IMG/VR virus record: IMGVR_UViG_3300016461_000015
Location: 1-51,452 of that record
Length of the DNA: 51,452 nt
Reading direction: 5' to 3' (one strand)
DNA from: a virus
The notes beneath the pieces were generated by a model. It saw only the letters and a program-made list of their open reading frames with translations, had not been told where the DNA came from and searched no databases. The position numbers were made by a program, and so were the translations under genes. Shown here in pieces: positions 15,436 to 22,745 of the stretch (its first letter is position 1; every line of letters starts with the position of its first letter).

Positions 15436-15833
15436 CGATCCACCCACGTATTCCCCCTATCGACCTCGACACCGCAAGCCGTGACCGCCTCATAGGCCAC
15501 ATCGATGCGTTGGAGGATATTCTCCAAACCCTTCTCCCCGCCGAAAGCGATAGCGAGCTCTCCAAATTGAGAGCACTCGGGCTGACACGGACACAAGCGC
15601 GGATGCTCGCCTGTCTGACCAATGGCAGAACCCAGTCCCGCCAGCAGCTCAGGACTGCCAGCCGGCAATGGGGTGACGAGTACGAGACTAAATCGGTCGA
15701 TGTCATCATCCATCACATTCGCAAGAAGCTACACCACCACGGCATCGAAATAAGGAACGATTGGGGAACCGGGTTCTATATGGAGCCGGCAAGCATCACC
15801 AAGATGCAGGCTATTCTGGCGGAGGAAGGATGA
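15432..15833 (+). CDS. Winged-helix protein, OmpR/PhoB effector-like
   Basis: 133 residues, 4-bp overlap with the previous gene. The C-terminal half resembles the transcriptional-regulator C-terminal winged helix: LTRTQARMLACLTNG, then KSVDVIIHHIRKKL as recognition helix and GTGFYMEP as the terminal hairpin. The N-terminus has a short helix but no receiver domain. Probably a DNA-binding regulator of middle or late genes. Confidence 0.7.
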   Translation: MTIHPRIPPIDLDTASRDRLIGHIDALEDILQTLLPAESDSELSKLRALGLTRTQARMLACLTNGRTQSRQQLRTASRQWGDEYETKSVDVIIHHIRKKLHHHGIEIRNDWGTGFYMEPASITKMQAILAEEG

Positions 15834-15943
15834 TCGATCCGCGCGTCCAGATCCTGTGCGACGTTGATGGTTGTCGCAGACCTGTGCGCTGCAAAGGCCT
15901 GTGCAGCATCTACAAGGGTAACAACTGGGGGTGGCTGGCATGA
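15830..15943 (+). CDS. Tiny zinc-finger-like protein (37 aa)
   Basis: ATG 15830 overlaps the previous TGA and has GGAGGAAGG just upstream, an excellent ribosome site. The 37 residues contain four cysteines in the pattern CDVDGC-x5-C-KGL-C, like small phage zinc knuckles with a 'GC.RPV..KGLC' signature. The first ten residues (MIDPRVQILC) closely match the start of the next gene (MIDPRVEALC), suggesting a local duplication. Confidence 0.6.
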   Translation: MIDPRVQILCDVDGCRRPVRCKGLCSIYKGNNWGWLA

Positions 15944-16389
15944 TAGACCCTCGTGTCGAAGCTCTTTGCAGAGAATTCGAAGTCAGGATTGTGCCGAAGT
16001 CGGCATATCCGGGGCCAGGCGAAACGCGCGCTGTGGAGACAATGAACAGGATCCTGCGCCGACATGGTGAGGATCACATGCGGATGGTCCTGACCACGTT
16101 GCGCGAGACAGCCAACAATCACGCCCTTCTCGACGAGGTGGGGCTGTGGTCGGCATCTGACATGGTACGGGCCTGCCCGGACATTCTCGAAAAGCACGCC
16201 GGCGAATGGTTGGAACTTTGGGACGTGATGCCTGTCGGGCCGCTCCAGGCGATCGCGCAGCGGCTCACTGGCGTGGTGCCCGTTCGATACGCATTGAACG
16301 GCATGCTATACGAGAGGATCGAAGGAGTGTTCGGACCCCGTGCAACTCAGCCCGATCTGTTTGATGATCGAAGGAGCCCTGCCAAATGA
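15940..16389 (+). CDS. Hypothetical protein (149 aa)
   Basis: ATG 15940 overlaps the stop of the zinc-knuckle gene; a GTG nine bases earlier is also possible. The product is helical and begins MIDPRVEALCREFEV. A central segment (TRAVETMNRILRRHGEDHMRMVL) and the end (RYALNGMLYERIEGVFGP) look conserved-type, similar to small proteins in alphaproteobacterial phages. Function unknown. Confidence 0.65.
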   Translation: MIDPRVEALCREFEVRIVPKSAYPGPGETRAVETMNRILRRHGEDHMRMVLTTLRETANNHALLDEVGLWSASDMVRACPDILEKHAGEWLELWDVMPVGPLQAIAQRLTGVVPVRYALNGMLYERIEGVFGPRATQPDLFDDRRSPAK

Positions 16390-16625
16390 CCAACGTTGTT
16401 ACCCTGCATGGCGATAAGCGCTGGAAGGCTGTGATCGAGTACCGACATGAGAACGGTCCGATCAACATCGAGCACCACTTCGAGGAGATAACTGATCTCC
16501 ACAACATCATCGAGCATGGGCCCGACTGGAACACGCTCATCAAGTGCACTGTCACTCTCGTTCGAAACGATGGGGGTGAGGTTCAGGACGCCAAAGCAAT
16601 GGAGAGGCAGAATGCACATCGGTGA
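16386..16625 (+). CDS. Hypothetical protein (79 aa)
   Basis: Four-base overlap with the previous gene. A beta-rich start (TNVVTLHGDKRWKAVIEYRH) is followed by a helix containing LHNIIEHGPDWNTL. It resembles small proteins often found next to DUF6362 genes in rhizobial phages, as I recall. Its last 14 bp overlap the DUF6362 gene. Confidence 0.6.
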   Translation: MTNVVTLHGDKRWKAVIEYRHENGPINIEHHFEEITDLHNIIEHGPDWNTLIKCTVTLVRNDGGEVQDAKAMERQNAHR

Positions 16626-17268
16626 AATTGCAGAGGCCTTTATCCGTGCTGCCGAGATCGAGCGGTTGGCTCCTGGTCACATTGGGCCAGCACTGCCCCA
16701 CTCCCTCGCACTGCCCTACGTGCACGACTTCGCTGACAAGGCGGGCTGGGGCACCAAGAGGCTTGAGGAGGAACGGCAGGCTTTTTGGGACAGGCTCGGG
16801 CGCATGCCGTCCGCCGCGGAACTGACTTCGCTCGAAGCGATATTCGACTGGCTTCGTTCGACCGACAATGATGGTGAGCGCCGTGCACTGCTGGCGTGGG
16901 CTCGCGCAAAGGCAGGTGGCAAGTCCTTTCGGCGATGGTGCTTTAAGGTGGAAGGCATCCATCCCGAGACCGGTCGACGCCGTAAAGACCGCGCGTTGGC
17001 GAAAATTCAGGCCAAGGTTAGCGGCAGGACCATGCAGCATGACGATAACCGGGAAATCCGGGTGTTGCTAAGTGGCGCCGAAATCAGCGATGTTTCCGAT
17101 ACGATCGCGGAAGATGCGGGCAAACGAGACAACCTCAATTCATGGCTGGCAGATGATGCCTTCGCACCGTTCATGAGTAACGAGCCGCAGGCCGCGTTCT
17201 CATGGGCGAAGAAGCGGAATGAGCAGCGTCGGCAGCGCGAGGCGAGGCGCCAGAAGCAGGCGGCTTAG
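16612..17268 (+). CDS. DUF6362 family protein
   Basis: 218 residues from ATG 16612, preceded by GGAGAGG. The central region matches DUF6362: SLEAIFDWLRSTDNDGERR, then LLAWARAKAGGKSFRRW. The family looks like an HTH-type DNA-binding protein and is frequent upstream of phage terminase genes. The C-terminus is highly basic (QRRQREARRQKQ). A role in late regulation or packaging is inferred from position. Confidence 0.7.
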   Translation: MHIGEIAEAFIRAAEIERLAPGHIGPALPHSLALPYVHDFADKAGWGTKRLEEERQAFWDRLGRMPSAAELTSLEAIFDWLRSTDNDGERRALLAWARAKAGGKSFRRWCFKVEGIHPETGRRRKDRALAKIQAKVSGRTMQHDDNREIRVLLSGAEISDVSDTIAEDAGKRDNLNSWLADDAFAPFMSNEPQAAFSWAKKRNEQRRQREARRQKQAA

Positions 17269-17469
17269 AGAGAACATCCGCCAAAGAGCGGAGAACGTTG
17301 ATACGACTGGTTTATGCGATTGCCTCGCTGCAACGGGGCCATCACGAAAGTAGAGTTTCCGCGTTACGCGCTTCCGACAGTGCGCGGTCATAGATTCTCG
17401 GAGCGTGCTGGCAGAGTGGTCGCTGTGGTGGCGATCTAGATGCCAGACGGGACACGAAACCGGTCAGTA
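17269..17469 (+). other. Structured non-coding region upstream of the split tRNA
   Basis: No gene is visible. A short hairpin TCCGC/GCGGA follows the stop codon at 17268. At 17429-17445 TGGCG pairs with TGCCA around a 7-nt loop, and at 17446-17465 GACGG pairs with CCGGTC. The decamer AGTTTCCGCG (17354-17363) and the octamer TACGCGCT (17365-17372) recur downstream (17564-17573 and 17592-17599). GGCAGAG occurs at 17410, 17470 and 17580. The region may be the 3' part of a permuted intron or part of a packaging site. Confidence 0.5.
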
Positions 17470-17548
17470 GGCAGAGGTCGCGGGTTCGAGCCCCGCAGGC
17501 GGTGCTAGAGATAGACGTGGCCTTAGCTCAGTCGGATAGAGCGCTGCC
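17470..17548 (+). tRNA. Candidate circularly permuted tRNA gene
   Basis: The 3' half comes first. Bases 17470-17474 (GGCAG) act as positions 39-43, AGGTC as a canonical variable loop, and 17480-17496 as a perfect T-arm (GCGGG, TTCGAGC, CCCGC). The acceptor strand AGGCGGT and base G follow. After 12 bases comes the 5' half: acceptor GTGGCCT (17517-17523), TA, then a perfect D-arm (GCTC/GAGC). Its last five bases, CTGCC (17544-17548), pair fully with GGCAG. The acceptor stem is imperfect (four Watson-Crick pairs, one mismatch, two wobbles). The anticodon is not resolved; joining at flanking G-TCAGTA would give U33 and CAG. Confidence 0.55.
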
Positions 17549-17791
17549 GAATACCGGCCCGGAAGTTTCCGCGATAGTGGGCAGAGTTGGGTACGCGCTA
17601 TACCTTCGCGAAAGTCTCACTGAGCAAAAGGTGAACTGCGCGGTTGGCGAGAGGGTGAGACTACCTCGCTGGCCCATTCAATCGGAAGTGCCGTCTTAGG
17701 ACGGGTGCCACAAAGCAGGATGCAAGGTTCTGACTTCCGGTTCATTCGCCGTCCATGACGGCAACGAGGTGCGAGGCGGTGCGGGATGCAG
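17549..17791 (+). ncRNA. Structured RNA downstream of the split tRNA
   Basis: Dense secondary structure without a reading frame. TTTC(c)GCG (17566-17573) can pair with CGCGAAA, enclosing ATAGTG/CGCTAT. AGTCTCAC (17613-17620) pairs with GTGAGACT (17655-17662). CCGTC/GACGG closes a TTAG loop at 17691-17704, and AATCGGAAGT (17680-17689) nearly pairs with ACTTCCGGTT (17733-17742). A GCCGTC/GACGGC hairpin surrounds 17755. GACTA at 17659 and TAGTC at 17793 could form a P7-like pairing. Possibly the 5' part of a permuted self-splicing intron, or a packaging site before the terminase genes. Confidence 0.4.
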
Positions 17792-18025
17792 TTAGTCCCG
17801 GCTCCATTCGACATTGGAGTGTTCAAGTGCCGCTTGACCTTCCGAATGGCCGTAGAATGTTGAGTCTGTCGTTGTCCGTTCTCGGATGATGACTTCCTTC
17901 GACGATGAGAACGGCTCGACTTGGGTCAACCGATTGAAGGCGGCATTGATATTGGTAGCCCAGACTGTCCACGGGTAGGACATATCGCCATCCGCAAAGT
18001 GAAACCGCGCGATAAAGAATTTCAT
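17792..18025 (-). CDS. Hypothetical small protein, divergent from terminase (77 aa)
   Basis: ATG at 18025 has a GGGAGG ribosome site 4-5 nt upstream, much better than the further upstream start of the open frame. The product (MKFFIARFHFADGDMSYPW...) is acidic, with a beta-like N-terminus and no known family. Its ATG overlaps the terminase small-subunit ATG on the other strand (CATG), so each gene's ribosome site lies in the other's coding sequence. Confidence 0.6.
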   Translation of the reverse strand: MKFFIARFHFADGDMSYPWTVWATNINAAFNRLTQVEPFSSSKEVIIRERTTTDSTFYGHSEGQAALEHSNVEWSRD

Positions 18026-18569
18026 GTCAGTCCTCCCAAACCCTAGGCATGAGAGCTTCGCCCAAGCGCTGGCAAAGGGCAAGACGGCGGATGAAGCGTA
18101 TATCCTGGCTGGGTTCAAAGCCAACCGTGGCAACGCCACGCGATTGAAAGCAAATGAAAGCATTGCGGCTCGCGTCGATGAACTGGTCGGTAGAGGTGCT
18201 GATAGGGCTGAGGTGACGGTCGCTCGTGTCCTTCAAGAGCTTTCACGTCTCGGTTTTTCCGACATAAGGCAGGCGTTCGACGAACAGGGAAACCTCCTAC
18301 AGCCTGATCAGTGGAGCGATGCTTTCGCTGCTTCGGTCTCTTCGCTCGAGGTTGTGACCAGGACGCTGCCCGGCTGCGGTGACGATGAGGCCGCCAAGGT
18401 CGAGTACGTCCACAAGATCAAGATCTGGGACAAGAACAGTGCCCTGGAGAAGATCGCCAAGCACCTCGGTATGTTCGTCGACCGCATCGAGCATTCCGGC
18501 CCCTACGGCGGCCCGATCCAGACAGAGAACCGGACATGGCGCGAGGTGCTGCGCAGCGAGAAGAGTTAG
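18024..18569 (+). CDS. terS: Terminase small subunit
   Basis: 181 residues. It opens SVLPNPRHESFAQALAKGKTADEAY, the typical helix-turn-helix start of Terminase_2-type small subunits, followed by a basic helix with ARVDELVGRGADRAEVT. It recognises the packaging start on phage DNA and recruits the large subunit. The large subunit overlaps its 3' end by 34 bp. The weak ribosome site before ATG 18024 lies within the divergent gene. Confidence 0.85.
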   Translation: MSVLPNPRHESFAQALAKGKTADEAYILAGFKANRGNATRLKANESIAARVDELVGRGADRAEVTVARVLQELSRLGFSDIRQAFDEQGNLLQPDQWSDAFAASVSSLEVVTRTLPGCGDDEAAKVEYVHKIKIWDKNSALEKIAKHLGMFVDRIEHSGPYGGPIQTENRTWREVLRSEKS

Positions 18570-19999
18570 GTTCCACCACTCACCTCACGAACCCGGCCCT
18601 CTATGACTTTTGGGAACAGGTCTTCCTCGGCGATGCCGATATCGCTGTTCTCCACGGTGGCCGGTCTAGTTCGAAGACAAGGGACACGGCCTGCCAACTG
18701 GTCAGGCTCGTCAATCATGTCCCAAACCGGATGCGCGTGCTGTGCATCCGGCGATTTCAAAACCGCATTCAGGAATCGGTCTACACCGAACTGAAGTGGG
18801 CCATAAACCATCTCGGTCTGGCAGATGCATTCGACATCCAGAAGACGACGATCATTCATCGCGCCACTGGGTCCGAGTTCATCTTCTACGGCATCGAGCG
18901 CAACCTTGAGGACATCAAGGGCACGTCCGACATCGACATCCTTTGGGTGGAAGAGGCGGAGAAGCTGACGGAGGAGCAATGGGTCGTTATCGCGCCGACG
19001 ATCCGCAAGGAAGACAGCCTCGCGATCTTGCTGTTCAACCCGAAGTTCGTCACCGACTACGTCTGGAAGAACTTCGTAGTCGTTGAACAACCTCACTCAG
19101 TTGTGAGGAAGATCGACTGGACCGAAAATCCGTTCCTCTCCGCCAAGGCCAAGCGCGACATCGCGGCGATGCAGGAGAGGAGCCCGGAGCTATTCGAGCA
19201 CGTCTATGGCGGCGTGCCACTGGGGGATAGCGAGCTTTCGATCTTCAAGCGGCGCTGGCTTGATGCCTGCGTCGATGCGCATCTCGTCCTGAACCTCACG
19301 CTGACCGGCCGCAACATCGTCGGCTTCGATCCCGCTGACGACGGCGAGGACAAGAGCGCCACGGCTGACAAGATCGATGGTGTGTTCGTCGATGCCGAAG
19401 ATTGGTCATCTGGCAAGGATGAGTTGGTTCAGAACGCAAAGAAGGTCTGGGCCAAGGCGAAGCTGGTCGGTGCCACGGTCTCCTATGACACGATTGGTGT
19501 CGGTGCCTTCGTCGGCGGCTACATCGACGAGCAGAACCGCGAAAATCAGGCCAAGGTGCAGCACTACGCTTTCCATGCCGGTGGTGCCGTCGAAGATCCT
19601 GACAAGCCGAGCGACCCATATAACCGGCAAAGCCCGCTGAACAAGGACGAGTATCTGAACCGTAAGGCACAGGCCTGGGCCAATACGGCTCGACGCGCCA
19701 TGCTGACCTTCAACGCCGTGACGCGCGGCCACGCCATCAAGCCCGAGGACGTCCTGTCGTTCTCGTCTGGCATGGGCCCGAAGAAGCTCGACGCGCTGTT
19801 CACCGAGCTCTGCGTGCCTTGGTGGGTGGAGACCGAGGGCAAGAAGCGCGTCGTGCCGAAAGTGAAGCTCAAGAAGGACTTGGGCGTGAAGTCTCACAAC
19901 CTGGCTGATGCAGTGATCGCTGCTGACAACTCGCACGCCAAGCGCCTGATGAACATCAATGCTGCAGCCGTGGCGCAAACCGCAATGCCTGGAGCCTGA
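18536..19999 (+). CDS. terL: Terminase large subunit
   Basis: 487 residues, PBSX/Terminase_3-like. The ATPase has a Walker A-like GGRSSSKT at residues 41-48 and a Walker B ILWVEEAE near 137. The nuclease half has FDPADDG near 267 and an acidic LADAVIAAD near the end (about residue 463). It pumps DNA into proheads and cuts concatemers. The start lies within the small-subunit gene. Confidence 0.92.
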   Translation: MARGAAQREELGSTTHLTNPALYDFWEQVFLGDADIAVLHGGRSSSKTRDTACQLVRLVNHVPNRMRVLCIRRFQNRIQESVYTELKWAINHLGLADAFDIQKTTIIHRATGSEFIFYGIERNLEDIKGTSDIDILWVEEAEKLTEEQWVVIAPTIRKEDSLAILLFNPKFVTDYVWKNFVVVEQPHSVVRKIDWTENPFLSAKAKRDIAAMQERSPELFEHVYGGVPLGDSELSIFKRRWLDACVDAHLVLNLTLTGRNIVGFDPADDGEDKSATADKIDGVFVDAEDWSSGKDELVQNAKKVWAKAKLVGATVSYDTIGVGAFVGGYIDEQNRENQAKVQHYAFHAGGAVEDPDKPSDPYNRQSPLNKDEYLNRKAQAWANTARRAMLTFNAVTRGHAIKPEDVLSFSSGMGPKKLDALFTELCVPWWVETEGKKRVVPKVKLKKDLGVKSHNLADAVIAADNSHAKRLMNINAAAVAQTAMPGA

Positions 20000-20008
20000 G
20001 GAAACCTG

Positions 20009-21568
20009 ATGCTGTCTTGGTTCTGGCGCCGGAAGGCCGATGAGAAGCCGGCCCCGGCACCTGAGCGGAGGCGGGGGCTGAAGGTATCGCCCGACGCTGT
20101 AGCTGCAACGCGTGTCACAGCGGAACCGGTCAATCCGTTCCGGGTCGCACAGCATCCGCCGCTAGCAGGAACGGCCGGCAAGTCCATCGCCATGGATACG
20201 GCTATGGACAGCATCAACGGCTGGGCCTCCAGTGTTTACGCCAGTGCAGCAGCGACCCTCGGCTACCAGGGATCGTCCTTCATGGGCTATCCGGTGCTGG
20301 CGGAGCTTGCCCAGCGTCCTGAATACCGGATGATGTCGGAAACGATCGCCGGCGAATGTACCCGCCGCTGGATCAGGTTCACGGCCAAGAACAAGGCGGA
20401 GGAGAAGGACAAGGCAGAGCGGATCACCGAACTCGAGGTGGAGTTCAAACGCCTCAATGTCAGGGCGATGTTCGAGAAGGTCGCCGAGACCGACGGATAC
20501 TTCGGCCGCGCTCACATCAGCATCGATACCGGCGATTCCAAAAATCCCAACGAGATGGCCAAGAGCATCGGGGATGGCTGGGACGCCCTATCGAAGACCA
20601 AGATCGGCAAAGGCAGCATCAAGAAGTTGAAGCTGATCGAGCCGGTTTGGGTCTACCCGCAGGGCTACAATGCGGCGGATCCGTTCGAGGATGGATGGTA
20701 CGATCCGCAGTTCTGGAACGTCATGGGGCTGACGGTTCACAAGACGCGCCTGCTGACCTTCGTCGGCCGGCCGGTGCCTGATCTGCTGAGGCCGGCCTAT
20801 TCGTTCGGCGGCGTCTCGCTGTCACAGATGGCGTACCCCTATGTCGAAAATTGGCTGAAAACCCGGCAGGGCGTCAACGACATCATCACGGCCTTCACGC
20901 AGTTCGTGCTGAAAACGGAGATGGACGCCGTACTGAGCGGCGGCTCCGCCGACAGCATGATGGCCCGCGCCGCGATGTTCAACAACACCCGCTCCAATCG
21001 CGGGCTGCTGATGATCGATAAGGAGGCCGAGGAGTTCGAGAACGTGTCGTCGCCTCTTGGTGGCCTCGACGCGCTTCAGGCCCAGTCGCAAGAGCACATG
21101 GCATCCGTCAGCCATATCCCGACAGTGAAGCTGCTCGGCATCCAGCCGGCAGGGCTCAATGCTTCCTCGGAAGGTGAGTTGCGGTCGTTCTATGACTGGA
21201 TACACAGCTTCCAGGAGAAGCTTTACCGGCAGAACCTGCATGCCCTTATGGGCTTGGTGATGCTCTCGCTGTGGGGCGAAACCGACGACGGCATCGATTT
21301 CGAGTTTGAGCCGCTATGGTCTCTCGACGAAAAGGATCTTGCCGACGTCGAGAAGACGAAGGCCGAAACCCGCCAGATCGACATCGATTCCGGTGTTGTC
21401 TCGCCGGAGGAAGCGCGCAGCAGCCTAGCCAGCGACCCCGACAGCATGTATCAAAACCTTGATCCGGACGATGCGCCGGACCTCCTTGACGAAGAGGAGG
21501 AAGGGCTTGAGCCGAAAGGCGGCAAGCCAATTGATGAGCTATTCGACGGGAAGAAGCAGGCGGCGTGA
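20009..21568 (+). CDS. Portal protein (DUF1073-like)
   Basis: 519 residues, directly after the terminase. The core matches DUF1073 phage portal-like proteins: ELAQRPEYRMMSETIAGECT near residue 98, GWYDPQFWNVMG near 228, then SHIPTVKLLGIQPAGLNASS near 370. The C-terminus is acidic. As the portal it forms the dodecameric DNA entry ring and docks the terminase. Confidence 0.88.
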   Translation: MLSWFWRRKADEKPAPAPERRRGLKVSPDAVAATRVTAEPVNPFRVAQHPPLAGTAGKSIAMDTAMDSINGWASSVYASAAATLGYQGSSFMGYPVLAELAQRPEYRMMSETIAGECTRRWIRFTAKNKAEEKDKAERITELEVEFKRLNVRAMFEKVAETDGYFGRAHISIDTGDSKNPNEMAKSIGDGWDALSKTKIGKGSIKKLKLIEPVWVYPQGYNAADPFEDGWYDPQFWNVMGLTVHKTRLLTFVGRPVPDLLRPAYSFGGVSLSQMAYPYVENWLKTRQGVNDIITAFTQFVLKTEMDAVLSGGSADSMMARAAMFNNTRSNRGLLMIDKEAEEFENVSSPLGGLDALQAQSQEHMASVSHIPTVKLLGIQPAGLNASSEGELRSFYDWIHSFQEKLYRQNLHALMGLVMLSLWGETDDGIDFEFEPLWSLDEKDLADVEKTKAETRQIDIDSGVVSPEEARSSLASDPDSMYQNLDPDDAPDLLDEEEEGLEPKGGKPIDELFDGKKQAA

Positions 21569-21759
21569 TCAAGCTCGACCTCTGGGATGTCATCAACGCG
21601 AAGACGCCGAAAGCTCGGCCAATCGCTGATACGCTGAAGGATCGTGATGTCGAGCCTGCAAAGCCGGAAGCGAGCGCCGAGGAGCAAGACCGAGAGGGTG
21701 CTCCGCCCTGTTCGCCCAAACATCGGGATCGAAGCGGCCTACCGAAAGCGTCTGGATAG
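21565..21759 (+). CDS. Doubtful small reading frame before MuF gene
   Basis: A GTG-started frame (MIKLDLWDVINAKTPKARP...) overlapping the portal stop. Its first 27 codons fill the otherwise empty gap before the MuF start at 21647, and the rest overlaps that gene out of frame. It may be a short leader peptide, a remnant, or an alternative MuF N-terminus reached by frameshift. Confidence 0.25.
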   Translation: MIKLDLWDVINAKTPKARPIADTLKDRDVEPAKPEASAEEQDREGAPPCSPKHRDRSGLPKASG

Positions 21760-22480
21760 CCTTGTTGAGGCCATGCATCGCAGTGTGGTCTTCTTCATCA
21801 AGGCTTCATACCGAAAGAACGAACCTCGGATTGCGCAAGACGAAACCCCAGCCGATGCGCTGCGTCGGTCGACGCGTGAGCTTTCCTCGCAGTGGCTGAA
21901 AAAGTTCGACGAAGCCGCCGAGAATCTTGCGGCATACTTCGCGCAGTCCGTCGAGAAACGATCATCTGCCGCGTTGCGGAACATCCTCCGCGATAGCGGT
22001 CTGACCGTCGAGTTCAAGATGACGCCCATCATGCGGGATGTTGTCGACGCCACGGTTCACGCCAACGTATCTTTGATCCGAAGTCTTCCAGCAAAGTACT
22101 TCCTTGAAATCGAGGGCATCGTGATGCGATCGGTGCAGACCGGCCGCGATCTCGGCCAACTGGCGGATGACCTGCAGCAGCGGCTGGGAGTGACGAAGCG
22201 GCGAGCAGCGCTGATCGCGCGAGACCAGAACAACAAGGCCACGGCAGCCTTCAACCGGGTCAGGTTGCAGGAAGTTGGGATTGACGAGGCCGAGTGGCGG
22301 CATTCGTCAGCGGGCCGGGAACCCCGGAAAACTCACGTTCAGGCAGGCAGGGAAAAGGTACGGTTCTCCGTCAAAGATGGCTGGTTTGATCCCGATCCAA
22401 AGGTTCGGCGGCTGATCCAACCCGGAGAACTTATCAACTGTCGTTGTGTCGGTAGACCAGTGGTGAAGGGGTTTTCGTGA
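21647..22480 (+). CDS. Phage head morphogenesis protein (Mu gpF/SPP1 gp7 family)
   Basis: 277 residues, ATG preceded by GAAGGA. The C-terminal half carries the MuF signature: GVTKRRAALIARDQNNKATA, then EWRHSSAGREPRKTH, and the ending ELINCRCVGRPV with paired cysteines. These minor head proteins sit inside the capsid by the portal and may enter the host with DNA. Gene order after the portal is as expected. Confidence 0.9.
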   Translation: MSSLQSRKRAPRSKTERVLRPVRPNIGIEAAYRKRLDSLVEAMHRSVVFFIKASYRKNEPRIAQDETPADALRRSTRELSSQWLKKFDEAAENLAAYFAQSVEKRSSAALRNILRDSGLTVEFKMTPIMRDVVDATVHANVSLIRSLPAKYFLEIEGIVMRSVQTGRDLGQLADDLQQRLGVTKRRAALIARDQNNKATAAFNRVRLQEVGIDEAEWRHSSAGREPRKTHVQAGREKVRFSVKDGWFDPDPKVRRLIQPGELINCRCVGRPVVKGFS

Positions 22481-22713
22481 TGACGCGCACAGCATGGTTT
22501 TGCCCGTCGTGCCAGAAGCATCACGGGCCGCACGTGGACACCTGCCCAGGACCGGCAATCGCCGCGCCGGTTCCTGTCGTTCCATATGTGGCGCCGGTCT
22601 ATACTGTTCCACGCTGGAACGATCCGGTAACGCCGCCATGGTGGCAGAACCCGGTTATTGGCACACTGTCGACTGATGGGACCTCAGGCTCAGGCCTGGT
22701 CTCGGTGAACTAA
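22480..22713 (+). CDS. Small Cys/Pro-rich protein (77 aa)
   Basis: ATG 22480 shares bases with the MuF stop codon (TGATG). The N-terminus contains CPSCQKHHGPHVDTC, a probable zinc knuckle, followed by a Pro-rich linker (PVPVVPYVAPVYTVPRW). It resembles small structural or scaffold-region proteins of phages, but no family is certain. Confidence 0.55.
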   Translation: MTRTAWFCPSCQKHHGPHVDTCPGPAIAAPVPVVPYVAPVYTVPRWNDPVTPPWWQNPVIGTLSTDGTSGSGLVSVN

Positions 22714-22745
22714 CGCACCACCCGCAAACACATCGTGAGACCATC

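Noticed and set aside
17402-17507. Type II tRNA with CTA (amber suppressor) anticodon using the hairpin at 17429-17445
   Set aside because: The stem TGGCG/TGCCA with loop ATCTAGA has U33 and CTA, but the acceptor ends do not pair, the D-stem is weak, and the variable region would be 34 nt. The T-arm fits the downstream 5' half better.
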